Assembly (NCBI GenBank): GCA_030068145.1
Contig: JAPJBO010000032.1
Location: 496,001 to 560,000, forward strand
Source: Diplonema papillatum
Lineage: Eukaryota; Euglenozoa; Diplonemea; Diplonemida; Diplonemidae
Reading direction: 5' to 3'
DNA length: 64,000 nt
Below are positions 42,707 to 52,436 of the stretch, piece after piece. The notes under the pieces are model-generated. The model was given only the letters and a program-made list of their open reading frames with translations, was not told the origin of the DNA and ran no database searches. Each line of letters opens with the position of its first letter. The stretch's first letter is position 1. Position numbers and translations under genes: made by a program.

Positions 42707-45226
42707 TAAATTTGTTGCATTAGTGTGATTGTCAGGCCTCCGACTACCCTGAGCAACGCACTATGCACACTCCGTGTCTACGTCACAGCAGATGGAACGC
42801 GTCTGTTACGTCGCCGCGGAGGCGGCCTACGAGTGGGTGTCATTGTGGCCTCCCGGCCGGAGCCATCGTTGGATGACCCTTCGCTCGTTTCTTCGCGTTT
42901 GCGTCGGTTCGCGCGTCGGATGGACGCAGCCGGGGGCTGCGCATTGGGCGGCGTTCGTCGGGCGGGGGTGTTGGCCCGGAGTTGCGGCGTTGGCAGTTGA
43001 GTGCGTCGGCGCCGCCGCGCTGGGGGGGTGCGTGGGACGGAAGGGTCCTCCGCAGCACGCCGCCGCAGCGGCGCAGCGCGATCGATCGTTGGTGAGTCTC
43101 CCTGGCCGGAGCCGGAGGATTCCTCGCTCGTCTCCCCGCGTTTGCGTCGGAGCCCGCGTCGGGGCGCTGCCGGTGCCGGTTGAGGTCCCGCCGGAGGTGC
43201 AGGTGCCTCGTTCTCGTCGTCGGCGTCGTCCGGCCGGTCTCCCGCCCGGTGGTGGCCACTCCGGCAGCACACGGAGGCATTGGCGCAGCCGCCGCAACGC
43301 GTCAGGTGGTGCGCTCCGCAGCATTGCGTGAGGACACCGTCACCGGGCTCGTGGTGGTCCTGGCAACACTGCTCCGGCGTGCGCTGTGAGCTCGAGGCGC
43401 ACAACGGACACTTCTTCTTCGCGCACTTGTCGCAGACCTGAAAACGCCCTCGCGTCATGGCCTGCGACGCGGGCACCAGCACTGGGTGCGCAGAGCGTGT
43501 CAGCACCGGCCTCCGCACCTCCCACTGCTGAGCGCGCTCAGCGCGTAGAGCCGAGTCGTACTGCGGGAACACGTCCCTACCCCACACTTGGCTTGTCAGC
43601 CCACCGACGGGCAGGGCACGCGTGGCACAGGCCTCCAGGACAGCCGCCGTTTCCGCGCCCGCCGCGAAGACGGGACGTACTTGCAGCCCGCCAATCACCC
43701 GCGGCACACCGAGCGTGTGGAGGCTCTTCACCCTCTCCAGTCTCGCCGTCGGCAGCGGCGAGGGCAGCTTCAGAGTCTCGCACAGGCGGCACAGCACTGC
43801 GAGCATCGCTCCTAGCCGCTGACCCCGTTCGGCCACCGATACGGGGCCAGCGGGGCGCTGAACCTTCGGCCTCTTGGGGCAGTGCTTGACATCCATCCCT
43901 GTGAACAGCTCGAAGTCCAGAGCGAGCTCGATATTGGAGACCCCTTCAAAGGTGGTCCACCGCAGCGCCGCCAACCAGCCCTTCAGAGCGCGCATCATCG
44001 GGGCGCCAAAGTTCCATTTCCGCGGCGCATCCGGTAGGTCGTTGTACCGAAATCTGTGGGCGGTCGCCTGTGTGGAGGCGGCGAGCACCCAGGCGTGGGT
44101 CACCGGCGCGGACTTCCAGCGCGCAAGGCTCGCCCCAGTCCTGGCTGCAAGGATCGTTCCCATCATGCGATGCAGGGCCGTGGCATCAATATCCAGTCCC
44201 ACGGTGATGACACCGTGCACCCGGGTGCAGGAGGGCCAGCGCGAGCGGTCAGCCCGTACGAGGGCCGCGAAGCAGTCCATACTCCGGATGTTGTCGTACG
44301 CGGGGCATGCCCACCACAGGTGCTCCGCGGTGTCGGGGACCCGCAGCTCGCAGTCGGGGCAGTCACGGCCACGGGCCCGGGGAGCGCTTTCGCTGCTCGA
44401 GGTCACCTCGTCGAAAGCATCAGCTGATGCGGTCCGATCGTCTTCGCCGCCGGAGGAGGGCCCGGAGGACCCTTCAGCAGAGGAGGAGGAGGCGGCGGGG
44501 GACGCGGCCGAACCGTCACCGCCGTCGCCGGAGTCGCCCCGGCGGTCTCCGTTGCCGGCGCCGCGCCCCCAGCGCGTTGCGTAGTAGACGCCGCCGGCCA
44601 GGATGGTCGTGAGGGCCTTCCGCAGCGCAGCACTCGCCGTCGCTCGGCGGCGTTCCTCGTTGGTGCGAACGTAGTCTACACCGTGCTGCACCCCGTCAAA
44701 GGACGGGCGCTCCGCAGCAAGCTGCGTCCAGGCGGACTGTCGCAGCTGCCCCCGCAACACATGGTGCCGCTCGGCCCGTCGCATGTCCAGCAGGACCCGC
44801 CCTTGCACTTTCATGGTGCCGAGGTCAAACCCGTCGTATTCGGCCCCGACCGGGGGGAGCCCGTCGGTGATCGCGATACCGACGGGACCCAAACCCCGTC
44901 CGAGCATCCCGCCCCGTTCGCCATACAGCCGGCAGATGCGCTTCATGCGTTCGCGCACGCCCGGCAACCGCTCGCACGAGTCCAGCAGTGAGCATAGCAC
45001 CCAGTAAGGGCGCGCCAGCACGGGGTCGACCCGGTGGCCCTTCGCCAGGACGGTCAGCACCGCAGAAACGCTCCGGGAGGTGCCCCTGTTTACCGGCCCA
45101 AAGACCCCTCGCGCAATCCTCGTGCGGAGACTCTTCAGGCCCGCTTTCGTGAAGGGTGTGTACTGACACCCAGACAGTGCGCTGCCCAGCGTGCTGGAGC
45201 TCGCGATCTCGCACCGCTCGTCGAAG
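42707..45226 (-). mobile_element. Nested 5'-truncated LINE (LINE-2b), minus strand
   Basis: A 2,520-bp insertion flanked by the perfect 11-bp duplication CCCCCCTGTTG. Removing it plus one duplication joins ...SDPPLL to IGQAAAG... in frame. Its 3' end (left side) is identical in structure to the short copy at 1349-1641 and lacks poly(A). It is 5'-truncated: the RT core is missing and only the C-terminal region remains. Confidence 0.95.
42778..45226 (-). CDS. LINE-2b C-terminal region, zinc knuckle and Cys/His-rich tail
   Basis: About 816 codons open on the minus strand from the truncation point to the stop at 42778. It resembles the region after the RT of LINE proteins: a thumb-like segment (ARPYWVLCSLLDSCERLPGV), then a CX2CX9HX4C knuckle, CPDC...AEHLWWAC (about 44295-44360), a conserved ELALDFELFTGMDV motif, and a Cys/His-rich stretch CDKCAKKKCPLC...CCQDHH...CCGAHH...CGGCANASVCC (about 43250-43440). 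The end is Arg/Ser/Pro-rich with two related RRKREETSEGSS blocks. No start codon belongs to it. The Cys/His-rich domain is not one I can name. Confidence 0.8.
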
Positions 45227-45237
45227 CCCCCCTGTTG

Positions 45238-48200
45238 ATAGGGCAAGCAGCGGCCGGGCCCCCCGTCCCCTTGCCTCCGGTGCAGCAGGGGCAAGGGGCG
45301 GGAGGGAACGCGGCGGCAGATGCGGAAATGGAGGCCCTGCCGTTCACCCTCGCGGAGCTGGCCACGCTCCGGGTGCCGAAGCTGGAGCGCATCCCGCGGG
45401 AAGCGCAGCTGGCGGTGGGGGGACAGCTAGCAAAGGTGATGCGGACGGCGGCCACGGGGAGCGCCGCGGGGTGGCTCCACCTGTTCGCCTTCCCGTCGCT
45501 GGTCTTGTGCCGGTGCCCCCGAGGGGGGAAAAAAAACATCACGGCCACACTGAGGAGGAGAGCTCATATGTGGATGAGGGGGGAGTTCTCGACTCTCTGG
45601 GCGGAGGCGGTTGAGATAGCCGCAGGGCGGGTGGAAAAGGAGAGGGTGAGGTTCATGGTGGATATAGAGGAGGACGGGGGGGTCGGGGCGCACCTGGGCC
45701 TGGGAACGGATGTGGAGAGCGTGGAGCAGCTGGACGATGCTACGGTGAAGGAGGTGCTGAAGCACGGAAAAACGCGGTGGTTCGGCCGAGCGATCGCGGC
45801 CCTCTCGGCGGCCAAGGTGGCGTCAGTGACGGAGGACTCGCTGCGCACCATGAGGGAGAAGCACCCGGAGGCTGCACCCCCGCCGGGGCTACAGGGAGTC
45901 CAGAGGCAGGAGGTGGACAGCCCCCACGTCACAAAGGAGGCGGTGAAGAAGGCGTTGCGGTCCATGCCAAGGGGAACAGCGGCGGGACCGTCGGGCCTGA
46001 CTGCACAGCACCTGCTCGACTTGCTGGGCCCGGCATGTCCGCTGGCGGAGCCCCTGGCCGCGGCGGTCGGTTGCCTGGCCGCCGGGAAGATGGCAGAGAG
46101 CGCCAGGCCGTTTTGGTATGGTGCAAAGTTGGTGGCGCTGGAGAAGAAGGACGGCGGCCTCCGCCCGATTGCCTGCGGGGAAATCCTGCGACGGCTAGCG
46201 GCGAAGGTCCTGATGGCGGACAAAGAGGTCAAGAAGGCCATCGAGAAGGCCCTGTTAGGGGCAACCCAGACAGGGGTGGGGAGAAAGGCGGGGGCAGACG
46301 CGATGCTGACCTCTATGAGAAGAATAGGGGCGCTCTACATGTCCGAGGGGCCGGGGAAAGGGGTGGTGAAGCTGGACCTTAAGAACGCGTTCAACCTTGT
46401 GGACCGGCAGTCTATCCTCCTGGCGGTGGCAGAGGAAGTCCCGGCTCTTGCTAGGTACGCGGAGGCGGCTTATGGGGCCAGGTCGCAGCTGACCTTCGGG
46501 CATGAGGTGGTGTGGTCTGAGAGCGGGGTGCAGCAGGGAGACCCCCTAGGGCCGCTGTTCTTCAGCCTCGTGTTGAAGAAGGTGCTCGAACGGGTGGAAC
46601 GAGGGATGGGGGAACTGGAGGGGGACTTCTTGGAGGCCAGGTCCTTCTACCTCGATGATGGGGCGCTGGCGGGAACCTGGCAGGCCTTGGCGAACTGGGT
46701 TGCCCTGTTTGAGAGGGAGGGCGCCCAGGCGGGTATGTTCCTGAACCGGGAAAAAAGCGAGGTCGTGGTGCACCCGGTCGAGGCGGTCCCAGGGCAGTTT
46801 CAGGGGATGAAGCACAAGCTGCTTGACAACTGGGAGCTCCTCGGCGCCCCGCTCGGCAGGCCGGAGGCGGTAGCAGCGGCGGTGGAGAGGGCACTGGAGA
46901 AGGTGGACAAGAAGTCGAGGGCAATCTCGACCCTGCCGGACCCGCACGTGGCACTGGCGCTCCTCCGGACTTGCGCCGGGTTTGCGACAGTGGTCTCGCT
47001 CATGCGCTCGACCGGGTCGGTGGGCGACTATGCGAAGGTCGACCGGTCCACGAGAGCAGCCCTGGGGAACATCCTGGGGGCCGAGCTGGATGAGGAGACG
47101 TGGGCACAGGCTTCCCTCCCGACGAGGTTGGGGGGACTAGGGCTGCACTCTTGCAGCAGCACGGCTGCGATAGCGGGAGTCGCAGCGGCACTGAGCGGAT
47201 GGGAGGCAGGGCAGGATCTGATGAGCACAGAGACAAGGGCAAGGGTCAGCCAGGCCGCAGATCCCCTTTGCCAAGCGGCAGTGAACTGCCCCCATCTCGC
47301 ACAGCACCCTACCGTCCTGACGAAAGTACAGGACGCACAGCGAGTGGGGGCGGAACAGAAACCGCGGCAGCAGAAGATCTGGAGCGCCGAAGTAGCGCAG
47401 CTGAGGAGGGAGGCCATCATGGAGGTGGCGGACGAAAGGAAGCAGGCCAGGATGCAGAGCTGTGCGGCGAGGCACTCTGCGGCTTGGCTGTACGGCAGCT
47501 ACGACGCCCCGGAGTGGATGTGGCTCTCTCCGGCGGAGTTCAACGTGGCAGTGCGCATGAGGCTAGGGCTTCCCCTGACGGCGCACGTCGGGAAGTGCCG
47601 CTTGTGCGGGGATGCGGACGCGGACGTGATGGGAGACCACTCCCTGTGCTGCATGTCCGGGGGGCTCAGGACGAGGGCACACACAGCTCTTCGCAACGAG
47701 GTGGCAGCGGTAGCTCGAGAAGCGCTCCTGACACCGGCGCTGGAGGTGCAGCCGTTCACACAGCCAGCGCACACGGGGCTCCGCCTCGATGTGGCCTACC
47801 AGCGAGGGGGGAAGCTGCGGCTAATTGACGTTGCAATCACGTTCCCCTTGAAGCCGACCGGGGGGTCGCGCAGGAAGGCAGCCGAAGGACCAGGGGGGGC
47901 GGCGACCGCGTATGAGGCTGTCAAACGCGGCAAGTACACGAGAGCGGTGGAGCAGGAGGCCCCCCTGCTGGCGATGGAGCTGGTGCCGATCGTGGTGGAT
48001 ACCCTCGGGGCGTGGGGGGACTCGGCGGGGCCGGAGCTGAGGGCGCTGATATCGGCGCTGCACCGGAGGTACGACTGGGAATCGTACCCCTCCCTCGCCC
48101 AGCTGGTTTACCACCGGCTCAGCTTCACCGTGATGAGGGCGGTTTCCAGGATCGCCATGGCGAACACCTTGGTGTCGCTGGAACCGGGGATGCCGGAAGC

Positions 48201-50001
48201 AGACGGCGAAGAGGAGCGCGAGGAGGCTTCCATAGATGAGGATGAGGAGAGCAGCGGGTCAGACCCGTCTGACTCGGGCTCAGCGGGTGCTGACTCGGAC
48301 TCTTCCGACCCACCTCCACCAGAGGGAGGAAACAAACAGGTACGCCCTAACCCACCCCCAGCACAGGAACAAGCAGGAGCGCAGCCGGCGCCCAAGCCGG
48401 CAGCAAAGCCGGCGGCGAAGCCCGCGCCCAAGCCGGGTGCGGCCCCCTCCGCAGACGAGCGGGAGAGGGAGGCCAGGCAGAAGGCAGTGCAGGCAGCGGA
48501 GGCCGCTGCGCTCCTTCGGGCCGAGGCGGAGCAGAAGGAGGCAGCCCGCGTTGCTGAGGTGCGGGCCCAGCGAATCGTCACGCAAGCAGTGGCCGCGGAG
48601 CTCATCCGCAAGAACGACGAGAAGCGGAAGGCGGCCGAGGCAGAGCGAGCGGAGGTATGTAGGAAGGACGCGGAGCAGAGGAGGCAGAGGACGATGCAGG
48701 AGGCCGACGCGATGGAAGCGCGAGCCCTGCTGAGGAGGGAGGCGTTGCGGAAGGCACGCCAAGCCCCCCCTTCTCACTCTTCAGCTCCTCCCCCCACCAA
48801 AACCAGCACAGGTACCGCAACTCCGAGCGCCAAGCCGGCCTCCAGGGCGCCGGAGGCCAAGGCTGGGAAGAGGAAGCCCAGCGTCAAGCTGGTGGTGAAG
48901 AAGCCGGCGGGGTTGGGGAGGCAAGGAGCAGCCTCCAACCGAAGCGGCGAGGGATCCACCACGGTGAGCTCCCCTGACTGCGTGATCTTGGTCGACTCAC
49001 CCAGCAAGGGGGGGGCAGGCGGGGTGAGCAGCCCCGTCTCCCCAGCGATCCTGGTGCCCCAAGCCGCGACGGGGCGAGGTTGCTCCAACCCTTCCCGAGC
49101 AGCCTCGGCAAGGCCAGCAGGAGGGCGGCAGGAGGCGGCACTGCCGCCGCTTCAAAGGTATGGTCCGTACGCCCCCCCAGCGGCACCCGGGGGCCGGAGC
49201 TCAGGTGGGGCCCCCGGTTGTGCCGCACTAAAATTAACACCAAAAGCAGCGGGGGGACAGGCGCAGCTAGCTGGCCAGGGCGGAGATAATGGGCAGCACT
49301 GCGCTGGATCGGCGGCCGAAGCGCAGGAGGGGAAGCGAGGGGTGATCACGATCCCGAGCGGGGAAGGGGCCACTCAAGCGAGCAACTCATGCCGGTCGCG
49401 TCTGGGCAACGCGTCCGGTTTGAGGGGGACTGGGGGTGCAGGAGGAGCCGCCACCCCCACTGTGAGCTTGAGGGGCCCCCGACCTGTGAAGGTGACTGTG
49501 AGTCCTGAGCCCACCCGAGGGCGTCAAGCAGCGGATCCTGGCAGCCAGTCAGCCAGGGCAGGGCGGGAGGGACAGCAGAGGGCGGCGACAGCGCCAGCCA
49601 GGAAAAGGAGTGCGGCGGTGCAGAGGGTGGTAGACCCCAAGAAAGTGAAAGAGGGCCAGGACGGACGGAACGGCCAAGGAGTCAGCGGCACAAGATGCCA
49701 ACAAGGACCCCCCCTTGCCGGGGGAGGGAAACCAGGAGCGAGCGGGAGGTCAGGCAACCCCAAGTCACAGGAACAAAGCGCGCAAAAGAGCCAGGGAGCA
49801 AGTCAGCCCTTGACAGGGGTAGCTCGGAGCGCAGCATCATCATCAGTCAGCGGAAGCAAAAACAAACAAACAAACCCAGGAGCAGGAGCGGAGCAGGGAG
49901 AGATGGTTGACCTCACTCTCCCTGATGCTGTCGTGACTCGGCCTGACAAGCCCCCCTCCGGGGGAGTCACGGGGGATGGCCTCCTCAGCAGCAGTCTCTA
50001 A
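45238..50001 (+). CDS. LINE-1a reverse transcriptase and restriction-like endonuclease
   Basis: Direct in-frame continuation of 42380-42706 once the nested insertion is removed. RT motifs in order: GTAAGPSGLTAQHLLDL, KLVALEKKDGGLRPIACGE, VVKLDLKNAFN (catalytic Asp), GVQQGDPLGPLFFSL and FYLDDGALAG (catalytic Asp pair, YLDD rather than YADD), then LLGAPLG. A CCHC knuckle CRLCGD...DHSLCC (about 47598-47655) is followed by a PD-(D/E)XK-type nuclease: RNEVAAVAREA...LRLDVAY...KLRLIDVAITFPLK (47690-47850). After about 48190 there are some 600 residues of acidic, Ala/Lys/Glu-rich and Pro/Ser-rich low complexity, including a probable coiled coil (48460-48760). The nuclease nicks target DNA and RT copies the RNA from the nick. 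The protein is uninterrupted here, so the copy was recently functional except for the insertion and two frame changes. Confidence 0.93.
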   Translation: MGQAAAGPPVPLPPVQQGQGAGGNAAADAEMEALPFTLAELATLRVPKLERIPREAQLAVGGQLAKVMRTAATGSAAGWLHLFAFPSLVLCRCPRGGKKNITATLRRRAHMWMRGEFSTLWAEAVEIAAGRVEKERVRFMVDIEEDGGVGAHLGLGTDVESVEQLDDATVKEVLKHGKTRWFGRAIAALSAAKVASVTEDSLRTMREKHPEAAPPPGLQGVQRQEVDSPHVTKEAVKKALRSMPRGTAAGPSGLTAQHLLDLLGPACPLAEPLAAAVGCLAAGKMAESARPFWYGAKLVALEKKDGGLRPIACGEILRRLAAKVLMADKEVKKAIEKALLGATQTGVGRKAGADAMLTSMRRIGALYMSEGPGKGVVKLDLKNAFNLVDRQSILLAVAEEVPALARYAEAAYGARSQLTFGHEVVWSESGVQQGDPLGPLFFSLVLKKVLERVERGMGELEGDFLEARSFYLDDGALAGTWQALANWVALFEREGAQAGMFLNREKSEVVVHPVEAVPGQFQGMKHKLLDNWELLGAPLGRPEAVAAAVERALEKVDKKSRAISTLPDPHVALALLRTCAGFATVVSLMRSTGSVGDYAKVDRSTRAALGNILGAELDEETWAQASLPTRLGGLGLHSCSSTAAIAGVAAALSGWEAGQDLMSTETRARVSQAADPLCQAAVNCPHLAQHPTVLTKVQDAQRVGAEQKPRQQKIWSAEVAQLRREAIMEVADERKQARMQSCAARHSAAWLYGSYDAPEWMWLSPAEFNVAVRMRLGLPLTAHVGKCRLCGDADADVMGDHSLCCMSGGLRTRAHTALRNEVAAVAREALLTPALEVQPFTQPAHTGLRLDVAYQRGGKLRLIDVAITFPLKPTGGSRRKAAEGPGGAATAYEAVKRGKYTRAVEQEAPLLAMELVPIVVDTLGAWGDSAGPELRALISALHRRYDWESYPSLAQLVYHRLSFTVMRAVSRIAMANTLVSLEPGMPEADGEEEREEASIDEDEESSGSDPSDSGSAGADSDSSDPPPPEGGNKQVRPNPPPAQEQAGAQPAPKPAAKPAAKPAPKPGAAPSADEREREARQKAVQAAEAAALLRAEAEQKEAARVAEVRAQRIVTQAVAAELIRKNDEKRKAAEAERAEVCRKDAEQRRQRTMQEADAMEARALLRREALRKARQAPPSHSSAPPPTKTSTGTATPSAKPASRAPEAKAGKRKPSVKLVVKKPAGLGRQGAASNRSGEGSTTVSSPDCVILVDSPSKGGAGGVSSPVSPAILVPQAATGRGCSNPSRAASARPAGGRQEAALPPLQRYGPYAPPAAPGGRSSGGAPGCAALKLTPKAAGGQAQLAGQGGDNGQHCAGSAAEAQEGKRGVITIPSGEGATQASNSCRSRLGNASGLRGTGGAGGAATPTVSLRGPRPVKVTVSPEPTRGRQAADPGSQSARAGREGQQRAATAPARKRSAAVQRVVDPKKVKEGQDGRNGQGVSGTRCQQGPPLAGGGKPGASGRSGNPKSQEQSAQKSQGASQPLTGVARSAASSSVSGSKNKQTNPGAGAEQGEMVDLTLPDAVVTRPDKPPSGGVTGDGLLSSSL

Positions 50002-50138
50002 GGGCCCCCGGTTGTTTTAGTGGGTAGCGTTCGGCCACCATAGCTCCACGAACGTAGTCCCACACTCTCCGCTTAGTCCACGGGGGTCGTGCGTAAAGCA
50101 TTTTTTCCGGGTTACCAAAAAAAAAAAAAAAAAAAAAG
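50002..50138 (+). other. LINE-1a 3' UTR and poly(A) tail
   Basis: A short (115-nt) 3' UTR ending GGGTTACC and then A22 (50117-50138). The sequence after it, TTTTTGGAATTTTTCATTGTG, is satellite. Confidence 0.85.
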
Positions 50139-52436
50139 GTTTTTGGAATTTTTCATTGTGACGAACAGACAGACAGACAGACGGACAAGCCACATAATTA
50201 TATAGTAACCCGCACTCGGTTGCCCTGCGGGCCCCCCCGCAAACCCGCACTCGGTGGCCCTGCGGGCCCCCTCGTGCATTTGATGGATTCTTAGTGCTTC
50301 GATGTGGGCCTTCTTGTCCAGGTTCGGCCTCTTGTGTGAAGAGGCCGACTCGAAAGAAAACAGGATTCAGCACACACAACGCAAACAGGAACTAGAAGAA
50401 GAAAAGAAATTCACAAGATGGTTCGGGTCGGAGTTGTGCTTGAAAAATCTGGTGTTCGAGAGTTCGTGTGGAAGCAGTCAAGGTATGTGAAGTTCCGAGT
50501 CAGCGAAAAGGTTCTGACAGAGCTATGGGTACATATTTTTGTTGATATTTTGACCGATGCATCCAACGAAACCGTCACAGGAATTCGAAGCTCCTACGAA
50601 CGACGTTCTTTCAAGGGTCGCAACTTCGGGAGAACGTGCCCCCCCATTTCGACATGCAACAGTTGCCTATCACGTTTTCGGTGTTCCTTCAGCAAAGTGC
50701 TCCTGAGAGGTCGTGAAGTCCAAGAAGCTGGCCATCAAAGGCCCCGGAATTCTCAATGGGTGGTCTTGGGGTTGGGGGACAAAATCTGACTTGCCACCTC
50801 CTCGCGGTGTCCCCTGGAAACGTGTTTTTCGAAACGCGGCCAAGGCAAGCAGTTCCTTTGCTGTGGGTGAAAGCCCCTAACTTCGTATCTGGCCTCCGAG
50901 CTGCGCACCTACTCTTCCCAGGCGTAAAAAAGGTCGGCAAGAAAGCAGCAGCAGCAGCAAGGCAGCAGCAGCAAGGCAGGCAGCAGTAAGGCAGCAGCAG
51001 CAAGGCAGCAGCAGCAAGGCAGCAGCAGCAAGGCAGCAGCAGCAAGGCAGCAGCAGCAAGGCAGCAGTAGCAAGCAAGACAGCAGCAACAAGGCAGCAGC
51101 AGCAGCAGGAGCAGCAGCAAGGCAGCAAAAACCCCATCGAAGTCAAGAGAAGGTTGCTTTAAGCCTTTTGTCCACACTTTTCTTCTTATTTTAAAGAAAT
51201 GAATGTAAAGAAATGAAAAGATGTCCCAGTGCTGGCATGGCAGGCCCCTTTTGGCCCAAAGAACAGGTAGCCACCGTTGTCAGCACATGGGGTTTCCACT
51301 CATTCGCATTTTTTTTTGTAGCAGCAGAAACATCAGCAAGACTGAAGCACCAGCAGGGGGAGAAGGAGCAGAAGCAGCAGCAGCAGCAGCAGCAGAAGCA
51401 GCAGCAGCAGAAGTAGCAGCAGAAGCAGCACAGCATCAGCAGAACCAAACCAGGAACCCAAAACATTGGGAGGAAGGATGGGGGAGGGGAAAATGGCTAT
51501 TGGTTGTCTCTTGTGTGCGTGCTTTGTCCTATCTTTGAAGGGTTGAAAGGAAGCTGCACTTTGCAACGCGGGAGTACCTGTCGAGCCAGTCAGCAAGATC
51601 AACCCGTGTCACTATGCCAGCATTTTGGATCAGATGCGAGCCCCTCCATAGGCTTTGTTGAGCGTCCTTGACGTTCATGCTTTGAGCAACTCCTGCAGGC
51701 AGTTCCTCGCAACTGGCCGAAAAAACTTTGTCTCACGACATTGTATGTGGCTAACCGCAGTGGAAACAAAACAGGAGGAAGCAAACCTTTCGAGGTCTGC
51801 GTGTTCATAGTTCTGATGATCCCTAATCGGTGGAAGTTTTGGGCAGATTAGAGACAGACAAAGCACACGCATAGCAACAATCTTTGGCACGGGGACTGTG
51901 ATACTTGGGTATATTTTTCGAATTTTCAAGTTTTGGAAAAAAATATTATGAGCACCAGGCAGCACCAGCAGGAGGCACACACCAGCCAGCACCAGCAGCA
52001 GGCAGCACCAACGGCAGGCAGCACCAACGGCAGGCAGCACACGCAGGCACCAGCAGGAAGCACATAGCAGGCAGCGCAGTACCAGCAGACACCCACCAGG
52101 CCAGCACCCAGCAAGTCAGCACCAGCAAGTCAGCACCAGCAAGTCAGCACCAGCAAGTCAGCACCAGCAAGTCAGCACCAGCAAGTCAGCACCAGCAAGT
52201 CAGCACCAGCAGCAAGTCAGCACCAGCAAGTCAGCACCAGCAAGTCAGCACCAGCAAGTCAGCAGCCAGCAAGCCAGCCAACAAAAAGCCTTGAGTGAGA
52301 GACAAGCCCCTAGACACACAGGACTCCCACCACTCATCCTTTTGCTTCCCATTCTGCGCGTTCTTTGGGGGTCCTGTGTTGCCAAGCCTGATTGCAAGAG
52401 ATAGAGGGGGGCACACCTCCAGCAAACCCGGGCAAA
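50139..52436 (+). repeat. Partial satellite and family A copy A2
   Basis: Begins with a truncated satellite unit (to about 50208), then the family A order with a short CAG array (50943-51125), a second small array (51325-51430), conserved block 51440-51950, the 14-bp array (51955-52265) and tail. Between A2 and A1 the blocks are almost identical, so the duplication is recent. Confidence 0.9.

Larger units (their letters stand above)
40886..50138 (+). mobile_element. R2/NeSL-like LINE (LINE-1a), interrupted by nested LINE
   Basis: Starts right after the interspersed repeat, with about 110 bp of leader before ATG 40997. It encodes CCCH fingers, a C2H2 finger, a 2A-like motif, RT, CCHC knuckle and restriction-like endonuclease, and ends in a 22-nt poly(A) at 50117-50138. 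Strikingly GC-rich compared with flanks. It is split by the minus-strand insertion at 42707-45226; the target duplication CCCCCCTGTTG is at 42696-42706 and 45227-45237. The sequence after the tail is partial satellite, so it apparently inserted in repeat DNA. Confidence 0.9.
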
